The notes: a model not told the origin generated them from the letters alone. Positions 7,921 to 17,892 are shown, numbered from the stretch's first letter. The stretch: DNA of 50,204 bases from Corynebacterium senegalense (GCF_900411315.1 NZ_LS990887.1:1552757-1602960); one strand, 5' to 3'. Numbers and translations are program-made.

Positions 7921-8820
7921 ATGACGCGCATCAGCTACCTCGGTCCCGCCGGAACGTTCACCGAGCAGGCTCTGTGGGCCTTCGGCGTCCCCGGCGCGGA
8001 ACCCGTGGCGGTGGATTCGCCCGCGGCCGCGCTTAGCGCGGTGCGCGCGGGCGAGGCGGATTACGCCGTCGCCGCCATCGAAAGCTCCGTGGACGGCTCC
8101 GTCACCTCCACCTCGGACGCCCTCGTGGAATCGCCCGGCGTGCAGATCTACGGCGAGACCGAGCTCGACATCGCCTTCGCCATCATGACGCGCCCCGGCG
8201 AGGGGCTGGACGGGCCCCGCCGCTTCGCCTCCCACCCGGTGGCCTACCAGCAGGTCAAGAGGTGGGTCGGCGAGAACGTGCCGGGCGCGAGCTTCGTCCC
8301 GGCGGCCTCCAACGGCGCAGGCGCGCGCATGGTGGCGGAGGGGGAGGCCGATGTCGCCGCCGCGCCGCGCCGCGCTGCCGAGCTCTTCGGGCTCGAGGTC
8401 CACGCCGACGGGGTGGCCGACCTGGAGACGGCGCGCACCCGCTTCCTGCTGGTCGGGCCGCCCGGCACGCCGACGCCGCGCACGGGCAACGACCGCACCA
8501 CCATCGTTTTCCAGCTGCCCAACGAGCCCGGCACCCTCGTCGCCGTGCTGCAGGAGTTCGCCTCCCGGGGCGTCGACATGAGCCGCATCGAGTCGCGGCC
8601 CACCCGTAAGGTGCGCAACACCTACGACTTCCATGTCGACCTCGTCGGCCACATCGAGGACGAACCGCTCGCGGAGGCGCTGCGGGCGGTATACCTTCGG
8701 GCGTCGAAAATTGTCTTCCTCGGGTCGTGGCCGCGCGCCCACGGGGAGGCCGCGCCGACCGACCTCGGCCGGCGGGCTGCCGCGAACGAGTGGGTGCGCC
8801 GCGCCCGGGAGGGAAAGTAG
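7921..8820 (+). CDS. pheA: Prephenate dehydratase
   Basis: This 299-residue enzyme converts prephenate to phenylpyruvate for phenylalanine synthesis. The N-terminal catalytic domain (about 1-185) shows YLGPAGTFTEQAL, AAIESSVDGSV and the TRF motif (ARTRFLLVG). The C-terminal ACT domain (about 198-280) carries the ESRPTRK motif that binds phenylalanine for feedback inhibition. The length fits the monofunctional actinobacterial enzyme; there is no chorismate mutase domain. The stop codon directly abuts the ATG of the next gene, so the two are co-translated. The transcript is probably leaderless (see the promoter at 7905-7920). Confidence 0.97.
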   Translation: MTRISYLGPAGTFTEQALWAFGVPGAEPVAVDSPAAALSAVRAGEADYAVAAIESSVDGSVTSTSDALVESPGVQIYGETELDIAFAIMTRPGEGLDGPRRFASHPVAYQQVKRWVGENVPGASFVPAASNGAGARMVAEGEADVAAAPRRAAELFGLEVHADGVADLETARTRFLLVGPPGTPTPRTGNDRTTIVFQLPNEPGTLVAVLQEFASRGVDMSRIESRPTRKVRNTYDFHVDLVGHIEDEPLAEALRAVYLRASKIVFLGSWPRAHGEAAPTDLGRRAAANEWVRRAREGK

Positions 8821-9423
8821 ATGCTGATCCTGCTGCGCCACGGCCAGACCTCCTCCAACATCGACCACAAGCTCGACACCCTCCCGCCCGGCGCGGAGCT
8901 GACCGACCTGGGCCGGGAACAGGCCCGCGAGGCAGGGCGGGAGATCCTCCGCGAGTTCGACGTCGACCGCGTCATCACCTCCGAGGCGCTGCGTGCCCGG
9001 CAGACCGGGGCGATCGGCTTCGGCGGGGCGTTCGCCGAGATCCCGGCGGTGCCCGGCCTGCAGGAGGTGCACGCCGGGCGCTGGGAGATGATGAACACCC
9101 GCGAGGCCCACGAGGCCTACCTCACCGCCTTCCGCGGGTTCTACCGCCGCGACCTCGCATCGCTTATCGACGACGGCGACTCCCTCGACACCTTCCTCAC
9201 CCGCTACCGGGCGGGCCTGGACCCGTGGGTGGACCGGGAGTCGACGACCGTGGTGGTGAGCCACGGCGGGGCGATCCGCGCGTTCGCGGCCAACGCCTCC
9301 GCGGTCGACCCCGTGTTCGCCGAGGAGTCCTACCTGCCGAACTGCTCCTACGTCGTGCTCGACCCGTTGGGCGAGTTCGGGTCGTGGCGGGTGGAGAAGT
9401 GGGCGGAGTACCCGCTGGGCTAG
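8821..9423 (+). CDS. Histidine phosphatase family protein (phosphoglycerate mutase-like)
   Basis: This 200-residue protein is of the histidine phosphatase superfamily. The phospho-accepting histidine is in LLRHGQTSSN near residues 5-14, and the second catalytic histidine is in VVVSHGGAIRAF near the C-terminus. Such small actinobacterial proteins are often called GpmB-like, but most are phosphatases rather than glycolytic mutases; the substrate is unknown. The gene starts on the base after the pheA stop, with a purine-rich GGGAAAG just before, and is part of the same operon. The pair pheA-phosphatase is conserved with M. tuberculosis Rv3838c-Rv3837c. Confidence 0.9.
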   Translation: MLILLRHGQTSSNIDHKLDTLPPGAELTDLGREQAREAGREILREFDVDRVITSEALRARQTGAIGFGGAFAEIPAVPGLQEVHAGRWEMMNTREAHEAYLTAFRGFYRRDLASLIDDGDSLDTFLTRYRAGLDPWVDRESTTVVVSHGGAIRAFAANASAVDPVFAEESYLPNCSYVVLDPLGEFGSWRVEKWAEYPLG

Positions 9424-9457
9424 CCGTGCAGCTGGCGGCACAGCTGATGGCCGGGCC

Positions 9458-9805
9458 CTAGCCCCACCCGAGCTCGTGCAGGGCCTCCTCCTCCATGCCG
9501 AAGTAGTGGCCCACCTCGTGGAAGACGGTGATGCGGACCTCCTCGCGCAGCTCCTCGACGTCCGCGCAGATGGCCTCGAGCGCGTCCTTGTAAATGAACA
9601 CCGCGTCGGGCAGGTACCCGGAGTGGTTCGCGTGCTGCTCGGGCAGGGGCACGCCCACGAACAGGCCGAGCAGCTCGGGGTTGTCCTCGTTCGCGGGACG
9701 GGCGAGGACGACCAGGTTGGTCATGGCGCGCGCGAAGTGCTCGGGGATGTCATCGAGTGCGTCGTCGATGAGCGCCTCGAACTCCTCGTCGCTGACGGGC
9801 TCCAT
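9458..9805 (-). CDS. Metallopeptidase family protein (minimal zincin-like)
   Basis: This small protein of 115 residues has the motif FHEVGHYFGMEEE at about residues 95-107. It is an HExxH zinc site with a further acidic residue, as in the minimal MMP-like (DUF1025/zincin_1) family. The real start is the ATG at 9805-9803; longer readings upstream are in the frame of another gene. Its ATG overlaps the TGA of the septum-formation protein by one base, so the two are translationally coupled. Proteolysis has not, to my knowledge, been shown for this family. The position matches M. tuberculosis Rv3836. Confidence 0.88.
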   Translation of the reverse strand: MEPVSDEEFEALIDDALDDIPEHFARAMTNLVVLARPANEDNPELLGLFVGVPLPEQHANHSGYLPDAVFIYKDALEAICADVEELREEVRITVFHEVGHYFGMEEEALHELGWG

Positions 9806-10824
9806 CACGGCGCGGGTGAGGCCGGGGTCTCGCGCAGCGGCTGGCGCTCCGGGCGCTCGGGCGGCGGGTTGCCGTCGATGCGCAGCACGTCGCGGCCGCC
9901 GGTCGCGGAGCCGGTGAGGGTGCCGAACCTGCCGTTGTCGGAGAAGACCAGCGCGCAGTTCACGCTGCGCGAGCCGCCGTCCCAGCTGGCGGCGGGGAGA
10001 GTGGTCCAGAAGGGCTGGAGGGCGATCTGGTAGAGGTTCTCCTCCCCGCCGAGGTAGTCCTGGGCGGCCGCGGTGCACACGTCGCCGAGGTGCTTGTCCT
10101 GCTCCTCCACGCTCGGGGTGTGGTCGGGGAACACCGTGCCGAGGTTGACGGTGGAGGTGATCTCCATCTGGTGCGGCTGGCCGCAGTCGACCACGCCGAT
10201 GGAGTTGGCGGCGTCGATGGCGGCGCACTCCCCGGCGGTGAACACGCGCGCCTGGTCCTGGGTGGCCACGGTGCCGGTGGTGAGCGTGGGCACCCCGGCG
10301 GAGTCGGTGACCTGGAGCCCGCAGAGCATGGTGCGGTCGCCGCGCGCCCAGGCGTCGGCAGGCGGAAGGATCGAGGCGATGGAGTAGCGCCCGTTGTGGT
10401 CGTAGACCCCGTCGAGGTAGCGCAGCGTCGCCGCCCCGCACAGCTCCTCGCGCAGCTGCGCCTGGCGGGTCGGGTTCGGCGGCTCCGCCTCGGGGCCGAA
10501 CTCGGAGGAGGGGAACGTGGCCAGGTCCTCGCGGGTGGAGACCTCGAAGCGGTGCTCGGCGTCGCAGGGGGTCTGCTCGAAGCCGGAAATCGAGCCGTCC
10601 TCGGCCACCTGCCAGGTCAGGCAGGAGCCGGAATCGGCGGTGGTGAACGGCGCCGCCGGCTGCACGCCCGTGGTGGGCGGGACGGAGCTGGCTGCGGAGC
10701 TCGCCGATCCCTCCCCGGTGGGGGAGTCGGACACGGCCGCGTAGGATGCCGCCCCGACCGCGCCCGCCAGGAGGGCGAGGAGGGCGGCTCGGGCGCCGGT
10801 GGTTGCAGAAGCCATGTGCCCCAT
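9805..10824 (-). CDS. Membrane-anchored septum-formation family protein
   Basis: This 339-residue protein has an N-terminal hydrophobic segment (about 9-30: an Ala/Leu-rich helix that could be an anchor or signal). A Ser/Pro-rich linker follows, then an extracellular region with regularly placed cysteines and the blocks GSCLTWQ...CDAEHRFEV and GECAAID...VVDCGQPHQMEI. This duplicated pattern is that of the Septum_form domain (PF13845). The ATG at 10815 is an equally likely start. The C-terminal tail is Pro/Glu/Arg-rich. Location between farR/serS and the metallopeptidase matches M. tuberculosis Rv3835. A role at the septum is by family name only. Confidence 0.82.
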   Translation of the reverse strand: MGHMASATTGARAALLALLAGAVGAASYAAVSDSPTGEGSASSAASSVPPTTGVQPAAPFTTADSGSCLTWQVAEDGSISGFEQTPCDAEHRFEVSTREDLATFPSSEFGPEAEPPNPTRQAQLREELCGAATLRYLDGVYDHNGRYSIASILPPADAWARGDRTMLCGLQVTDSAGVPTLTTGTVATQDQARVFTAGECAAIDAANSIGVVDCGQPHQMEITSTVNLGTVFPDHTPSVEEQDKHLGDVCTAAAQDYLGGEENLYQIALQPFWTTLPAASWDGGSRSVNCALVFSDNGRFGTLTGSATGGRDVLRIDGNPPPERPERQPLRETPASPAP

Positions 10825-10843
10825 TCTGCCCTACCGGCGTTTT

Positions 10844-11566
10844 CTATTCCGCAGTGCGCCCGACTCGGGTGGTCAGCCGGTAGCGGTCGGTGCGGTAGAC
10901 CGAGGAGCAGAGCTCGACGTTGTGCTCGCCGCTGCGGGCGTAGCGCAGGATGTGGAGGAGGGCGGCGCCGGCGGGGACGTCGAGAAGCGCTGCGTTGGAT
11001 TCGCTGGCCTCGACCGCGGTGACGGTTTGGTCGGCCTCGGTGATGCCGAGCTCGTAGTCCTGCTCAAGGAGGGTGTAGACGGAGTTGTAGACGTCGTTTT
11101 CGAGCAGGTCGGGGACGAGCTCGCCGTTGTACCAGGCGTCGTCGATGGCGTAGGGCTCGCCGTCGCCGAGGCGCAGTCGCCGCAGGTGGATGTGCTGCAC
11201 CCCGGGGTCGGTGCGGAAGAAGGAGGCGACCTCCGGCGGCGGGGTGGCGCGACCCGAGAGCAGAATTTTCGACGACGCCTGGACGTGCTGGGCCTTCATT
11301 TCGTCCGAGAAGCTGGCCAGGTGCAGGTGGCTGACCAGCGGGCTGGGGGCGACGAACGTGCCCTTGCCGCGCACCCGGCGCAGCTTGCCCATGGCCACGA
11401 GGTCCCCGATGGCGCGGCGCACCGTGATGCGGCTGACGCCGTAGGCCTCCTCCAGGACGCGCTCGCCCGGGATGGGGTCGCCGGGGGCGAGCTCGTCGTC
11501 GCACATCTGCTCCAGGATGAGGCGCAGCTGGGCGTGCTTCGGGACAGGTCCGTCGGAGATCTGCAT
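10844..11566 (-). CDS. farR: GntR/HutC-family regulator, FarR-like
   Basis: This 240-residue regulator has an N-terminal winged helix (about 5-72) with GERVLEEAYGVSRITVRRAI as the recognition helix region. Its UTRA effector domain (about 92-232) contains YNGELVPDLLENDVYNSVYTLLE. It lies divergent to serS, the position of farR in C. glutamicum, where FarR is a HutC-type regulator reported to respond to fatty acids and to affect amino-acid synthesis genes. Orthology is inferred from family and synteny. A HutC-type palindrome at 11586-11597 lies in the short shared promoter region. Confidence 0.8.
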   Translation of the reverse strand: MQISDGPVPKHAQLRLILEQMCDDELAPGDPIPGERVLEEAYGVSRITVRRAIGDLVAMGKLRRVRGKGTFVAPSPLVSHLHLASFSDEMKAQHVQASSKILLSGRATPPPEVASFFRTDPGVQHIHLRRLRLGDGEPYAIDDAWYNGELVPDLLENDVYNSVYTLLEQDYELGITEADQTVTAVEASESNAALLDVPAGAALLHILRYARSGEHNVELCSSVYRTDRYRLTTRVGRTAE

Positions 11567-11585
11567 GTCGCCATTCTACTCCGGG

Positions 11586-11597
11586 TGGTTATTACCA
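11586..11597. promoter_or_regulatory. Candidate HutC/FarR-type operator
   Basis: TGGTTATTACCA is a palindrome in its outer four bases on each side. It contains GT-N-AT-N-AC, close to the HutC subfamily consensus GT-N-TA-N-AC. It lies 20 bp upstream of the farR start and 37 bp upstream of serS, so it could serve autorepression. There is no experimental support. Confidence 0.4.
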
Positions 11598-11633
11598 GTC
11601 CACAGCGAGAGCGACCCGCTAGAGTAGGGAGGC

Positions 11634-12887
11634 GTGATTGATCTCAAATTCCTGCGCGAAAACCCCGACGCCGTCCGCGAATCCCAGCGGGCCCGTGGCG
11701 AGGATCCCGGCCTCGTCGACCAGCTGCTCGCCGCCGACGAGGTGCGCCGCAGCTCCATCCAGGCGGCCGACGAGCTGCGCGCCGAGCAGAAGGCCTTCGG
11801 CAAGAAGATCGGCCAGGCCGCGCCGGAGGAGCGACCCGCCCTGCTCGAGGGCTCGAACGAGCTGAAGGAGAAGGTCAAGGCTGCCGAGGCCGCCCAGGGC
11901 GAGGCGGAGGAGCAGGTGCGCCGCCTGCAGTACTCCATCGCGAACGTGGTTGAGGGCGCGCCCGCCGGCGGCGAGGAGGACTTCGTTGTCCTCGAGCACG
12001 TCGGCGAGGTCCCCCAGTTCGACTTCGAGGTCAAGGACCACCTCGACCTCGGCGAGGCGCTCGGCATCATCGACATGAAGCGCGGCACCAAGGTCGGCGG
12101 CGCGCGTTTCTACTACCTCGTCGGCGACGGCGCGTGGATGCAGCTGGGCATGCTCATGCTCGCCGCGCAGAAGGCCCGCGAGGCCGGGTTCAAGGTCATG
12201 GTCCCGCCGGTGCTCGTGCGCCCGGAGATCATGCAGGGCACCGGCTTCCTCGACGAGCACGACGAGGAGATCTACTATCTCGAGCGCGACGACCTCTACC
12301 TCGTGGGCACCTCGGAGGTGGCCCTGGCCGGCTACCACCGCGACGAGATCATCGACTTAAGCGACGGCCCTCTGCTCTACGCCGGCTGGTCCTCCTGCTT
12401 CCGCCGCGAGGCCGGCTCCTACGGCAAGGACACCAAGGGCATCCTGCGCGTCCACCAGTTCGACAAGCTGGAGATGTTCGTCTACTGCAAGCCCGAGCAG
12501 GCCAAGGAGATGCACCAGAAGCTGCTCGGTCTCGAGCGTGAGATGCTCGCCGCCGTCGAGGTGCCCTACCGCATCATCGACGTCGCCGCCGGCGACCTCG
12601 GCTCCTCCGCGGCCCGCAAGTTCGACACCGAGGCGTGGGTGCCCTCCCAGAACACCTACCGGGAGCTCACCTCCACCTCGAACTGCACGACCTTCCAGGG
12701 GCGTCGACTGGCAACGCGCTACCGCGACGAGGACGGCAAGACCCAGACCGTGGCCACCCTCAACGGCACGCTGGCGACAACGCGCTGGCTCGTGGCCATC
12801 ATCGAGAACAACCAGAACCCGGACGGCTCCGTCACCGTGCCCGAGGCCCTGCGCCCGTGGGTGGGCAAGGAAGTGCTGGTGCCCTAA
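11634..12887 (+). CDS. serS: Serine--tRNA ligase
   Basis: This 417-residue class II aminoacyl-tRNA synthetase charges tRNA-Ser (and tRNA-Sec where present). The N-terminal coiled-coil tRNA-binding arm (about 25-110) is rich in Glu/Lys/Ala. The catalytic domain shows motif 2 ([17 protein letters not shown]) and motif 3 ([19 protein letters not shown]). The GTG start at 11634 is preceded by TAGGGAGG at 11625-11632 (spacing is short). TAGAGT at 11620-11625 is a possible -10. The stop overlaps the next start (TAATG), giving tight coupling to the acyltransferase. Confidence 0.97.
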   Translation: MIDLKFLRENPDAVRESQRARGEDPGLVDQLLAADEVRRSSIQAADELRAEQKAFGKKIGQAAPEERPALLEGSNELKEKVKAAEAAQGEAEEQVRRLQYSIANVVEGAPAGGEEDFVVLEHVGEVPQFDFEVKDHLDLGEALGIIDMKRGTKVGGARFYYLVGDGAWMQLGMLMLAAQKAREAGFKVMVPPVLVRPEIMQGTGFLDEHDEEIYYLERDDLYLVGTSEVALAGYHRDEIIDLSDGPLLYAGWSSCFRREAGSYGKDTKGILRVHQFDKLEMFVYCKPEQAKEMHQKLLGLEREMLAAVEVPYRIIDVAAGDLGSSAARKFDTEAWVPSQNTYRELTSTSNCTTFQGRRLATRYRDEDGKTQTVATLNGTLATTRWLVAIIENNQNPDGSVTVPEALRPWVGKEVLVP

Positions 12888-13711
12888 TGGCCCTCATCGA
12901 AGGACAGTTCGTTGTCGACCCGAGCTACGCCGCCGCCCCCGGGCACCCGACCGAGTCGCGCGAGCGCTTCTACAACCGCGTCATCCGCGTTGCCAAGGCC
13001 GTCTTCCGTGCCCAGGGCACACAGACGACGGTGCACGGGCTGGACAACCTCCCGGCCGAGGGCGGCGCGCTGCTGGCCATCAACCACACCGGCTGGTTCG
13101 ACTTCATCTTCGCCGGGATGGGCCCGCACCTGAAGGGCAGGCGCCTGGTGCGCTTCATGGCCAAGGCCGAGGTGTTCAGCAAGCCCGTGATCGGGTGGCT
13201 GATGCGGGGCATGAGGCACGTGCCCGTCGACCGCTCCGCCGGGGCCGGGGCGGTGGACCGGGCCGTCGAGTTCCTCGCCGACGGCGGGCTGGTGGGCATC
13301 TTCCCGGAGGGGACGATCTCGCGCTCCTTCGAGCTGTCGGACTTCAAGACGGGCGGCGCGCGCATCGCCCAGCGCGCCGGGGTGCCGCTCATCCCCTGCG
13401 TGATCTGGGGCTCCCAGCGCATCTGGACGAAGGACCTGCCCAAGCGCCTCGGCCGCACGAAGACCCCGGTGATCGTGCGCTACGGCGCCCCGGTGCCCAC
13501 CGACGGCACCCCCGAGGAGGTCACCGAGCGGCTCAAGGCGGCGATGTCCGAGCTGCTGGACTCCTCGCGCGCCGAGTACGCCGAGTCTTTCGGCCCCTTC
13601 CCGGAGGGTCAGGCCTGGATGCCGAAGTCGCTCGGCGGCGCCGCCCCCACGCCGGAGGAGGCCGCGGAGATCTACGCCCGCGAAAAAGAAGCGCGCAAGA
13701 AGAAGGCGTGA
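12887..13711 (+). CDS. 1-acyl-sn-glycerol-3-phosphate acyltransferase family protein
   Basis: This 274-residue PlsC-like enzyme probably transfers an acyl chain to a lysophospholipid in phospholipid synthesis. The catalytic HX4D motif is NHTGWFD (about residues 64-70), the glycerol-phosphate site is FPEGTIS (about 140-146), and the PVDRSAG block lies between. The C-terminus is Lys/Glu-rich. The ATG at 12887 overlaps the serS stop. The following HAD gene starts within 5-8 bp, so serS, this gene and the HAD gene form an operon. The same order occurs in C. glutamicum. Confidence 0.9.
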   Translation: MALIEGQFVVDPSYAAAPGHPTESRERFYNRVIRVAKAVFRAQGTQTTVHGLDNLPAEGGALLAINHTGWFDFIFAGMGPHLKGRRLVRFMAKAEVFSKPVIGWLMRGMRHVPVDRSAGAGAVDRAVEFLADGGLVGIFPEGTISRSFELSDFKTGGARIAQRAGVPLIPCVIWGSQRIWTKDLPKRLGRTKTPVIVRYGAPVPTDGTPEEVTERLKAAMSELLDSSRAEYAESFGPFPEGQAWMPKSLGGAAPTPEEAAEIYAREKEARKKKA

Positions 13712-13715
13712 TGCG

Positions 13716-14543
13716 GTGATGGCCCCGAGACTGATCATCAGCGACATCGACGGCACCTTCCTCAACAGCAACGGGCGAGTCACCCCGCGGCTGCGCGACG
13801 TGGTGATGCGGGCCGTGCGCTCGGGGGTCCACTTCGGCCTCGCCACCGGCCGGCCGCACCGCTGGCTGATTCCGGTGCTGGACCAGCTGCCCGTCAGCCC
13901 GGTCTGCGTCTGCGCCAACGGCGCGGTGGTCTACGACCCGTCCTCCGACTCGGTTCTCGAGTCATTCGAGCTGGAGCCCGACGTGATGGCCGAGATCGTC
14001 GGGGCCGTCGACTCCGTCATGGCACCTCTCGGCCTGCCCTACGGCTATGGCGCGGAGCGGGTGGGGCAGTCGGCCCTCGACCCCGAGGACGAGGTCTTCC
14101 TTGTCACCCCCTCCTACAACCCGGACGCGTGGGATTCGCGGTTCGGGGTCGTGCCCGTCGCCGAGCTTATCGACGTCCCCGCGGCCAAACTCCTCGTCCG
14201 CTGCCCGGAGCTGGTCTCGGCCGAGATGTTCGACCTCATCGCGCCGGTGGTGGAGTCCGAGTCCGCCCACGTCACCTACTCCATGGACGAGGGCCTGCTG
14301 GAACTGTCGCGCCCCGGGGTGAACAAGGCGACGGGCGCGTCGATCCTGGCGGCCCGCTACGGGGTGGAGCCGGGCGAGGTGATCACCTTCGGCGACATGC
14401 CCAACGACTGCGAGATGCTCGCCTGGTCGGGCATGGGCGTGGCGATGGCCAACGCGGCCCCCGTGGCGCTGGAGGCGGCGGACCACGTCACGGCCAGCAA
14501 CGACGAGGACGGCGTGGCCCAGGTGCTCGAGCACTGGTTTTAG
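13716..14543 (+). CDS. HAD-superfamily hydrolase (Cof/IIB type)
   Basis: This protein of about 275 residues is a haloacid-dehalogenase-like phosphatase of the Cof subfamily. Motif I is [11 protein letters not shown] (nucleophile and acid/base aspartates), motif II is GLATGRP, motif III is the lysine in GVNKATG, and motif IV is [14 protein letters not shown] cap is inserted between motifs II and III. The start is GTG 13716 or ATG 13719; the latter is equally good. Substrates of such enzymes are sugar phosphates, flavin mononucleotide or similar and cannot be predicted. It is the last gene of the serS operon. Confidence 0.92.
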   Translation: MMAPRLIISDIDGTFLNSNGRVTPRLRDVVMRAVRSGVHFGLATGRPHRWLIPVLDQLPVSPVCVCANGAVVYDPSSDSVLESFELEPDVMAEIVGAVDSVMAPLGLPYGYGAERVGQSALDPEDEVFLVTPSYNPDAWDSRFGVVPVAELIDVPAAKLLVRCPELVSAEMFDLIAPVVESESAHVTYSMDEGLLELSRPGVNKATGASILAARYGVEPGEVITFGDMPNDCEMLAWSGMGVAMANAAPVALEAADHVTASNDEDGVAQVLEHWF

Positions 14544-14577
14544 GGGCTGATGCGGCTCCGCCGCGGCCGGGGTTTCC

Positions 14578-14590
14578 TAAACTAGCCGCT
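14578..14590 (+). promoter_or_regulatory. -10 element for leaderless glpK
   Basis: TAAACT at 14578-14583 is followed by 7 nt and then the glpK ATG at 14591. No Shine-Dalgarno lies between. This places the transcription start at or within one base of the ATG, the usual corynebacterial leaderless arrangement. Confidence 0.5.
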
Positions 14591-16063
14591 ATGCCGTACA
14601 TCGCCGCCATAGATCAAGGGACGACATCGACGAGGGTGGTCATCACCACCACGGAGGGGCGGGTCGTCTCCCAGGCCCAGTTCGAGCACGGGCAGATCAT
14701 GCCGCGCCAGGGGTGGGTCGAGCACGACCCGATGGAGATCTGGCGCAACACGCGCCGGGCGATCGCGGAGGCCCTGGCGCAGAAGGACATCACGGAGGGC
14801 GACATCGCCGCCCTCGGCATCACCAACCAGCGCGAGACGGCCGTGGTGTGGGACAGGGAGACGGGCAAGCCGGTCTACAACGCGATCGTGTGGCAGGACA
14901 CCCGCACGAACCACGACGGCGACCCGGCCCGCCACATGCGCACCACCGGCCTGTTGCACAACTCCTACCCGGCGGGCCCGAAGTGGGCGTGGATCCTGGA
15001 CAACGTCGAGGGCGCGCGCGAGCGGGCGGAGCGCGGCGAGCTGCTGGCCGGCACCATCGACACGTGGCTGATGTGGAACCTGACGGGCGGGGCCAGAGAG
15101 CCGGAGCGCGCGGTGCACCTGACGGACGTGACCAATGCCAGCCGCACCCTGCTCATGGACCTGAACACGCTGGACTGGGACGAGGCGCTGTGCGACGAGA
15201 TCGGTGTGCCGCGGGTGATGCTGCCGGAGATTCGGGCGTCGATAGGCGAGTTCGCGCGTGTGCGGCCGCGGGGGCCGTTCGCGGGCGTGCCGATCACCGG
15301 GGTGCTCGGCGACCAGCAGGCGGCGCTGTTCGGGCAGGGGTGCCTCGCTGAGGGGGAGGCGAAGATGACCTACGGAACGGGGCTGTTCATGCTGCTCAAC
15401 ACGGGTGGCGCGGTGCAGCTCAGCGAGCACGGGCTGCTCAGCACCGTGGCGTACCAGCGCGCCGGTCAGGCCCCGGTGTACGCGTTGGAGGGCTCGGTGG
15501 CCGTGGGTGGGTCGCTGATCCAGTGGTTGCGCGACCAGCTGGGTATCCTGCGCACCGCCGCAGAGTCGGAGAGCCTGGCGCGCCAGGTGGACGACAGCGC
15601 CGGGGTGGTCATCGTGCCGGCGTTCTCGGGGCTGTTCGCCCCACGCTGGCGGTCCGACGCCCGGGGGATCATCACGGGCCTGACCCGCTTCGCCGACCGG
15701 CGCCACATCGCCCGCGCCGCGCTGGAGGCCACATGCCTGCAGACGCTCGAGGTGGTCCGGGCGATGGAGCAGGACGCGGGGGTGGCGATCGACGAGCTGC
15801 GCGTCGACGGCGGGATGACCGACAATGACCTGCTCATGCAGATGCAGGCCGACATCCTCGGCGCGCGCGTGGTGCGCCCGGGCAACATCGAGACCACGGT
15901 CATGGGCGCGGCCTCGGCGGCGGGGATCGGGGCTTCGGTTATCGACGCCCCACTCACCCTCGGGGAGTCCACTTCCTGGAACAACGAGATAGCCGGCCCC
16001 GTGAGGGACCGGCTTGTCTCGGCGTGGAAGGACGCTGTGGGCAGGTCCTACGGGCTGGGCTAA
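14591..16063 (+). CDS. glpK: Glycerol kinase
   Basis: This 490-residue FGGY-family kinase phosphorylates glycerol to sn-glycerol 3-phosphate. The N-terminal phosphate-binding loop is [11 protein letters not shown]. The substrate region includes [20 protein letters not shown] and WQDTRT. The C-terminal FGGY signatures [14 protein letters not shown] and [16 protein letters not shown] are intact. Length is normal. The start at ATG 14591 is set by the family N-terminus; upstream in-frame sequence belongs to another gene. Its stop overlaps the convergent amidase stop by 4 bp. No glycerol facilitator or glpD is adjacent. Confidence 0.96.
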   Translation: MPYIAAIDQGTTSTRVVITTTEGRVVSQAQFEHGQIMPRQGWVEHDPMEIWRNTRRAIAEALAQKDITEGDIAALGITNQRETAVVWDRETGKPVYNAIVWQDTRTNHDGDPARHMRTTGLLHNSYPAGPKWAWILDNVEGARERAERGELLAGTIDTWLMWNLTGGAREPERAVHLTDVTNASRTLLMDLNTLDWDEALCDEIGVPRVMLPEIRASIGEFARVRPRGPFAGVPITGVLGDQQAALFGQGCLAEGEAKMTYGTGLFMLLNTGGAVQLSEHGLLSTVAYQRAGQAPVYALEGSVAVGGSLIQWLRDQLGILRTAAESESLARQVDDSAGVVIVPAFSGLFAPRWRSDARGIITGLTRFADRRHIARAALEATCLQTLEVVRAMEQDAGVAIDELRVDGGMTDNDLLMQMQADILGARVVRPGNIETTVMGAASAAGIGASVIDAPLTLGESTSWNNEIAGPVRDRLVSAWKDAVGRSYGLG

Positions 16064-17892
16064 TCCACGTTGATGTCCACGGCCTTCGTCTGCGGGTTGA
16101 AGGCGATGTGGCCGCCCTGGAAGTCCACCCGGACGAGGTCCTGGGCGGGGGAGTACTGGTCCGAGGTGGGCAGGCCGAGCGGGCCGCCGTCGAGGCCTTG
16201 CTGGAGCCAGGCGTCGGCAATCTCGCCGACGAGGGTGTGGACGTCGCCGCCGGAGTTCCTGATGGCGATGCCGTTTTCGAAGAAGGCGTAGCTGTTGCCG
16301 CCCACGCCGGCGGCGCCGGTCAGGGTGCCCAGCGTCGGCTCGAGCTGAGCCCAGGATTCGGCGGCCTCGTCCTTGCCGGCGAACTTGAGGATCGGCCCGA
16401 TGTACGGGGTGATCTTGTCCAGGGTCAGGCCCGGGAGGATCTCGATCCCGCCGACGGTCTGCGCGCCGCCGGGCAGCAGGTCGTACTGCGCGGCGAAGAG
16501 GATGAGCACGCCGGCGATGGTGCCCGCGGCGCCGGCGACGGCGACGGGATCGCCCTCGGCCAGGCCGGTGAGGTCGAGGCCCTGCAGCTGGCTCGAGCCC
16601 TCCGGGGCGGTAACGGTGGTCGTGCCCCCGTTGGGGTTGGGCACGGTCTCCTTCGGGCGCGGGGTGTCCGGCGCAGTGAAGTCCGTCCCGGCCTTGACCG
16701 AGGTGGCCTTCGCGGCGGCGATGGTGCGGATCGCGCCGAGCTGGTTGTAGAGGTAGTCGCCGGGGCAGGTGTTGTAGTGGAAGTCGCGGTGGGCGTTGAT
16801 GTTGTTGAACGTCGCGCCCTGGCCGGCGGCGTAGCGGCTGCCCTGGAAGTTGAAGTCGGCGGTGTGGAAGCTCTTGCCCATCGGGTCGAAGCCGGCGACG
16901 GCGGCCTTCCAGCCGATGATCTCGCCCATCGCCTGGATGGAGGCCTGGGTCGGTGCGGTCTTCTGGTAGTCGCCCAGCATGGACACGCCCCAGGTGTTCT
17001 GGTTGAAGCCGCCGACGTGGGCGCCCTCGACCGCCTTGTCCAGGCCGCCGGAGCGGCCCTCGTAGATGTTGCCGTACTTATCCACCAGGGCGTTGTAGCC
17101 CACGTCGCCCCAGCCGAGGGTGTTGGTGTGGTAGTCCCAGATGCCGCGGACGATGCCGGGGGCCTGGGCCTCGGTGTAGTTGTTGGAGCCGGCGGTGTGG
17201 TGCACGGTCACGGCGCTGACCGGGTCGGTGTAGGTGGGGTGGCTGGCCCAGCCCGCGCCCCACTGTGCGCGGGAGATGACCTTGGGCATGCCCTGCGCGT
17301 AGGTCTCGGCAACCGGGGCGATGTCGCCCTGGGCAGTGCCCTCGCCGCCGTCGAGGAAGATGGCGTCGAGGTCCTTGGCGGTGGTGGGGGCCTCGGACTC
17401 GGCGCGGCCGTCCTCCATGAGGTCGACGTTGCCGGTGGAGACCTGGATGCGGGTGGTGGGCTCGACGAAGATCGGCTCGGTGCCGAACTTCGCGGCGTTG
17501 GGCACGGACTCGGCCTGGTCCATGGGGAACCACTCGGACCAGGAGCCGTCCGCCTTGTGGGAGCGGACGTAGGCGACGATGTCGCGCTCGCCGGTCCAGG
17601 TCAGGCCGAACATGGTGAAGGGCGTCTCGCGGGTGAACTCCTTGACCACGCGGCGCTCCTGGCCGTCGCCGCCCTGGGTCTTCACGGCGGCGTCGTCGAC
17701 GGTGACGTCGGCGCCATCGGCGAAGGAGGTGCTGGAGGAGGAGACCTCCATCGAGCCCTGGCCGATGGACTGGACCTGGAGGATCTGGTTGCCGCCGATG
17801 GCGGTGACGGCAACGAGGGCCGCCGAAACGAGGGCGGCCATGACGGGGTTAACCCGCGAGGATGACCTGGTGAGTCGTCGTCGTTGTTGCAC
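16060..17892 (-). CDS. Secreted N-acetylmuramoyl-L-alanine amidase with C-terminal LGFP-type repeat
   Basis: This 610-residue exported protein has a basic N-terminus and a hydrophobic signal or anchor (about 15-33). A region unique to actinobacteria (about 60-200) is followed by an amidase_2/PGRP domain (about 205-385). Presumed zinc ligands are H231 in VHHTAGSNN, and H368 and C376 in [16 protein letters not shown] hydrophobic Ala/Gly segment near 455-475 could be a second membrane helix. The C-terminus (about 530-600) has an LGFP-like repeat (FENGIAIRN...[12 protein letters not shown]), a wall-binding module also found in Cop1. It probably cleaves the peptide from muramic acid in wall remodelling. 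It is convergent to glpK with a 4-bp overlap. Confidence 0.9.
   Translation of the reverse strand: MQQRRRLTRSSSRVNPVMAALVSAALVAVTAIGGNQILQVQSIGQGSMEVSSSSTSFADGADVTVDDAAVKTQGGDGQERRVVKEFTRETPFTMFGLTWTGERDIVAYVRSHKADGSWSEWFPMDQAESVPNAAKFGTEPIFVEPTTRIQVSTGNVDLMEDGRAESEAPTTAKDLDAIFLDGGEGTAQGDIAPVAETYAQGMPKVISRAQWGAGWASHPTYTDPVSAVTVHHTAGSNNYTEAQAPGIVRGIWDYHTNTLGWGDVGYNALVDKYGNIYEGRSGGLDKAVEGAHVGGFNQNTWGVSMLGDYQKTAPTQASIQAMGEIIGWKAAVAGFDPMGKSFHTADFNFQGSRYAAGQGATFNNINAHRDFHYNTCPGDYLYNQLGAIRTIAAAKATSVKAGTDFTAPDTPRPKETVPNPNGGTTTVTAPEGSSQLQGLDLTGLAEGDPVAVAGAAGTIAGVLILFAAQYDLLPGGAQTVGGIEILPGLTLDKITPYIGPILKFAGKDEAAESWAQLEPTLGTLTGAAGVGGNSYAFFENGIAIRNSGGDVHTLVGEIADAWLQQGLDGGPLGLPTSDQYSPAQDLVRVDFQGGHIAFNPQTKAVDINVD

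Noticed and set aside
7762..9441. 559-codon minus-strand reading across pheA and the phosphatase gene
   Set aside because: Shadow frame of two motif-verified + strand genes; no protein-like features.
14552..14564. GCGGC/GCCGC hairpin after the HAD gene as terminator
   Set aside because: Stem of only five base pairs with no T tract in very GC-rich DNA; not distinguishable from background.
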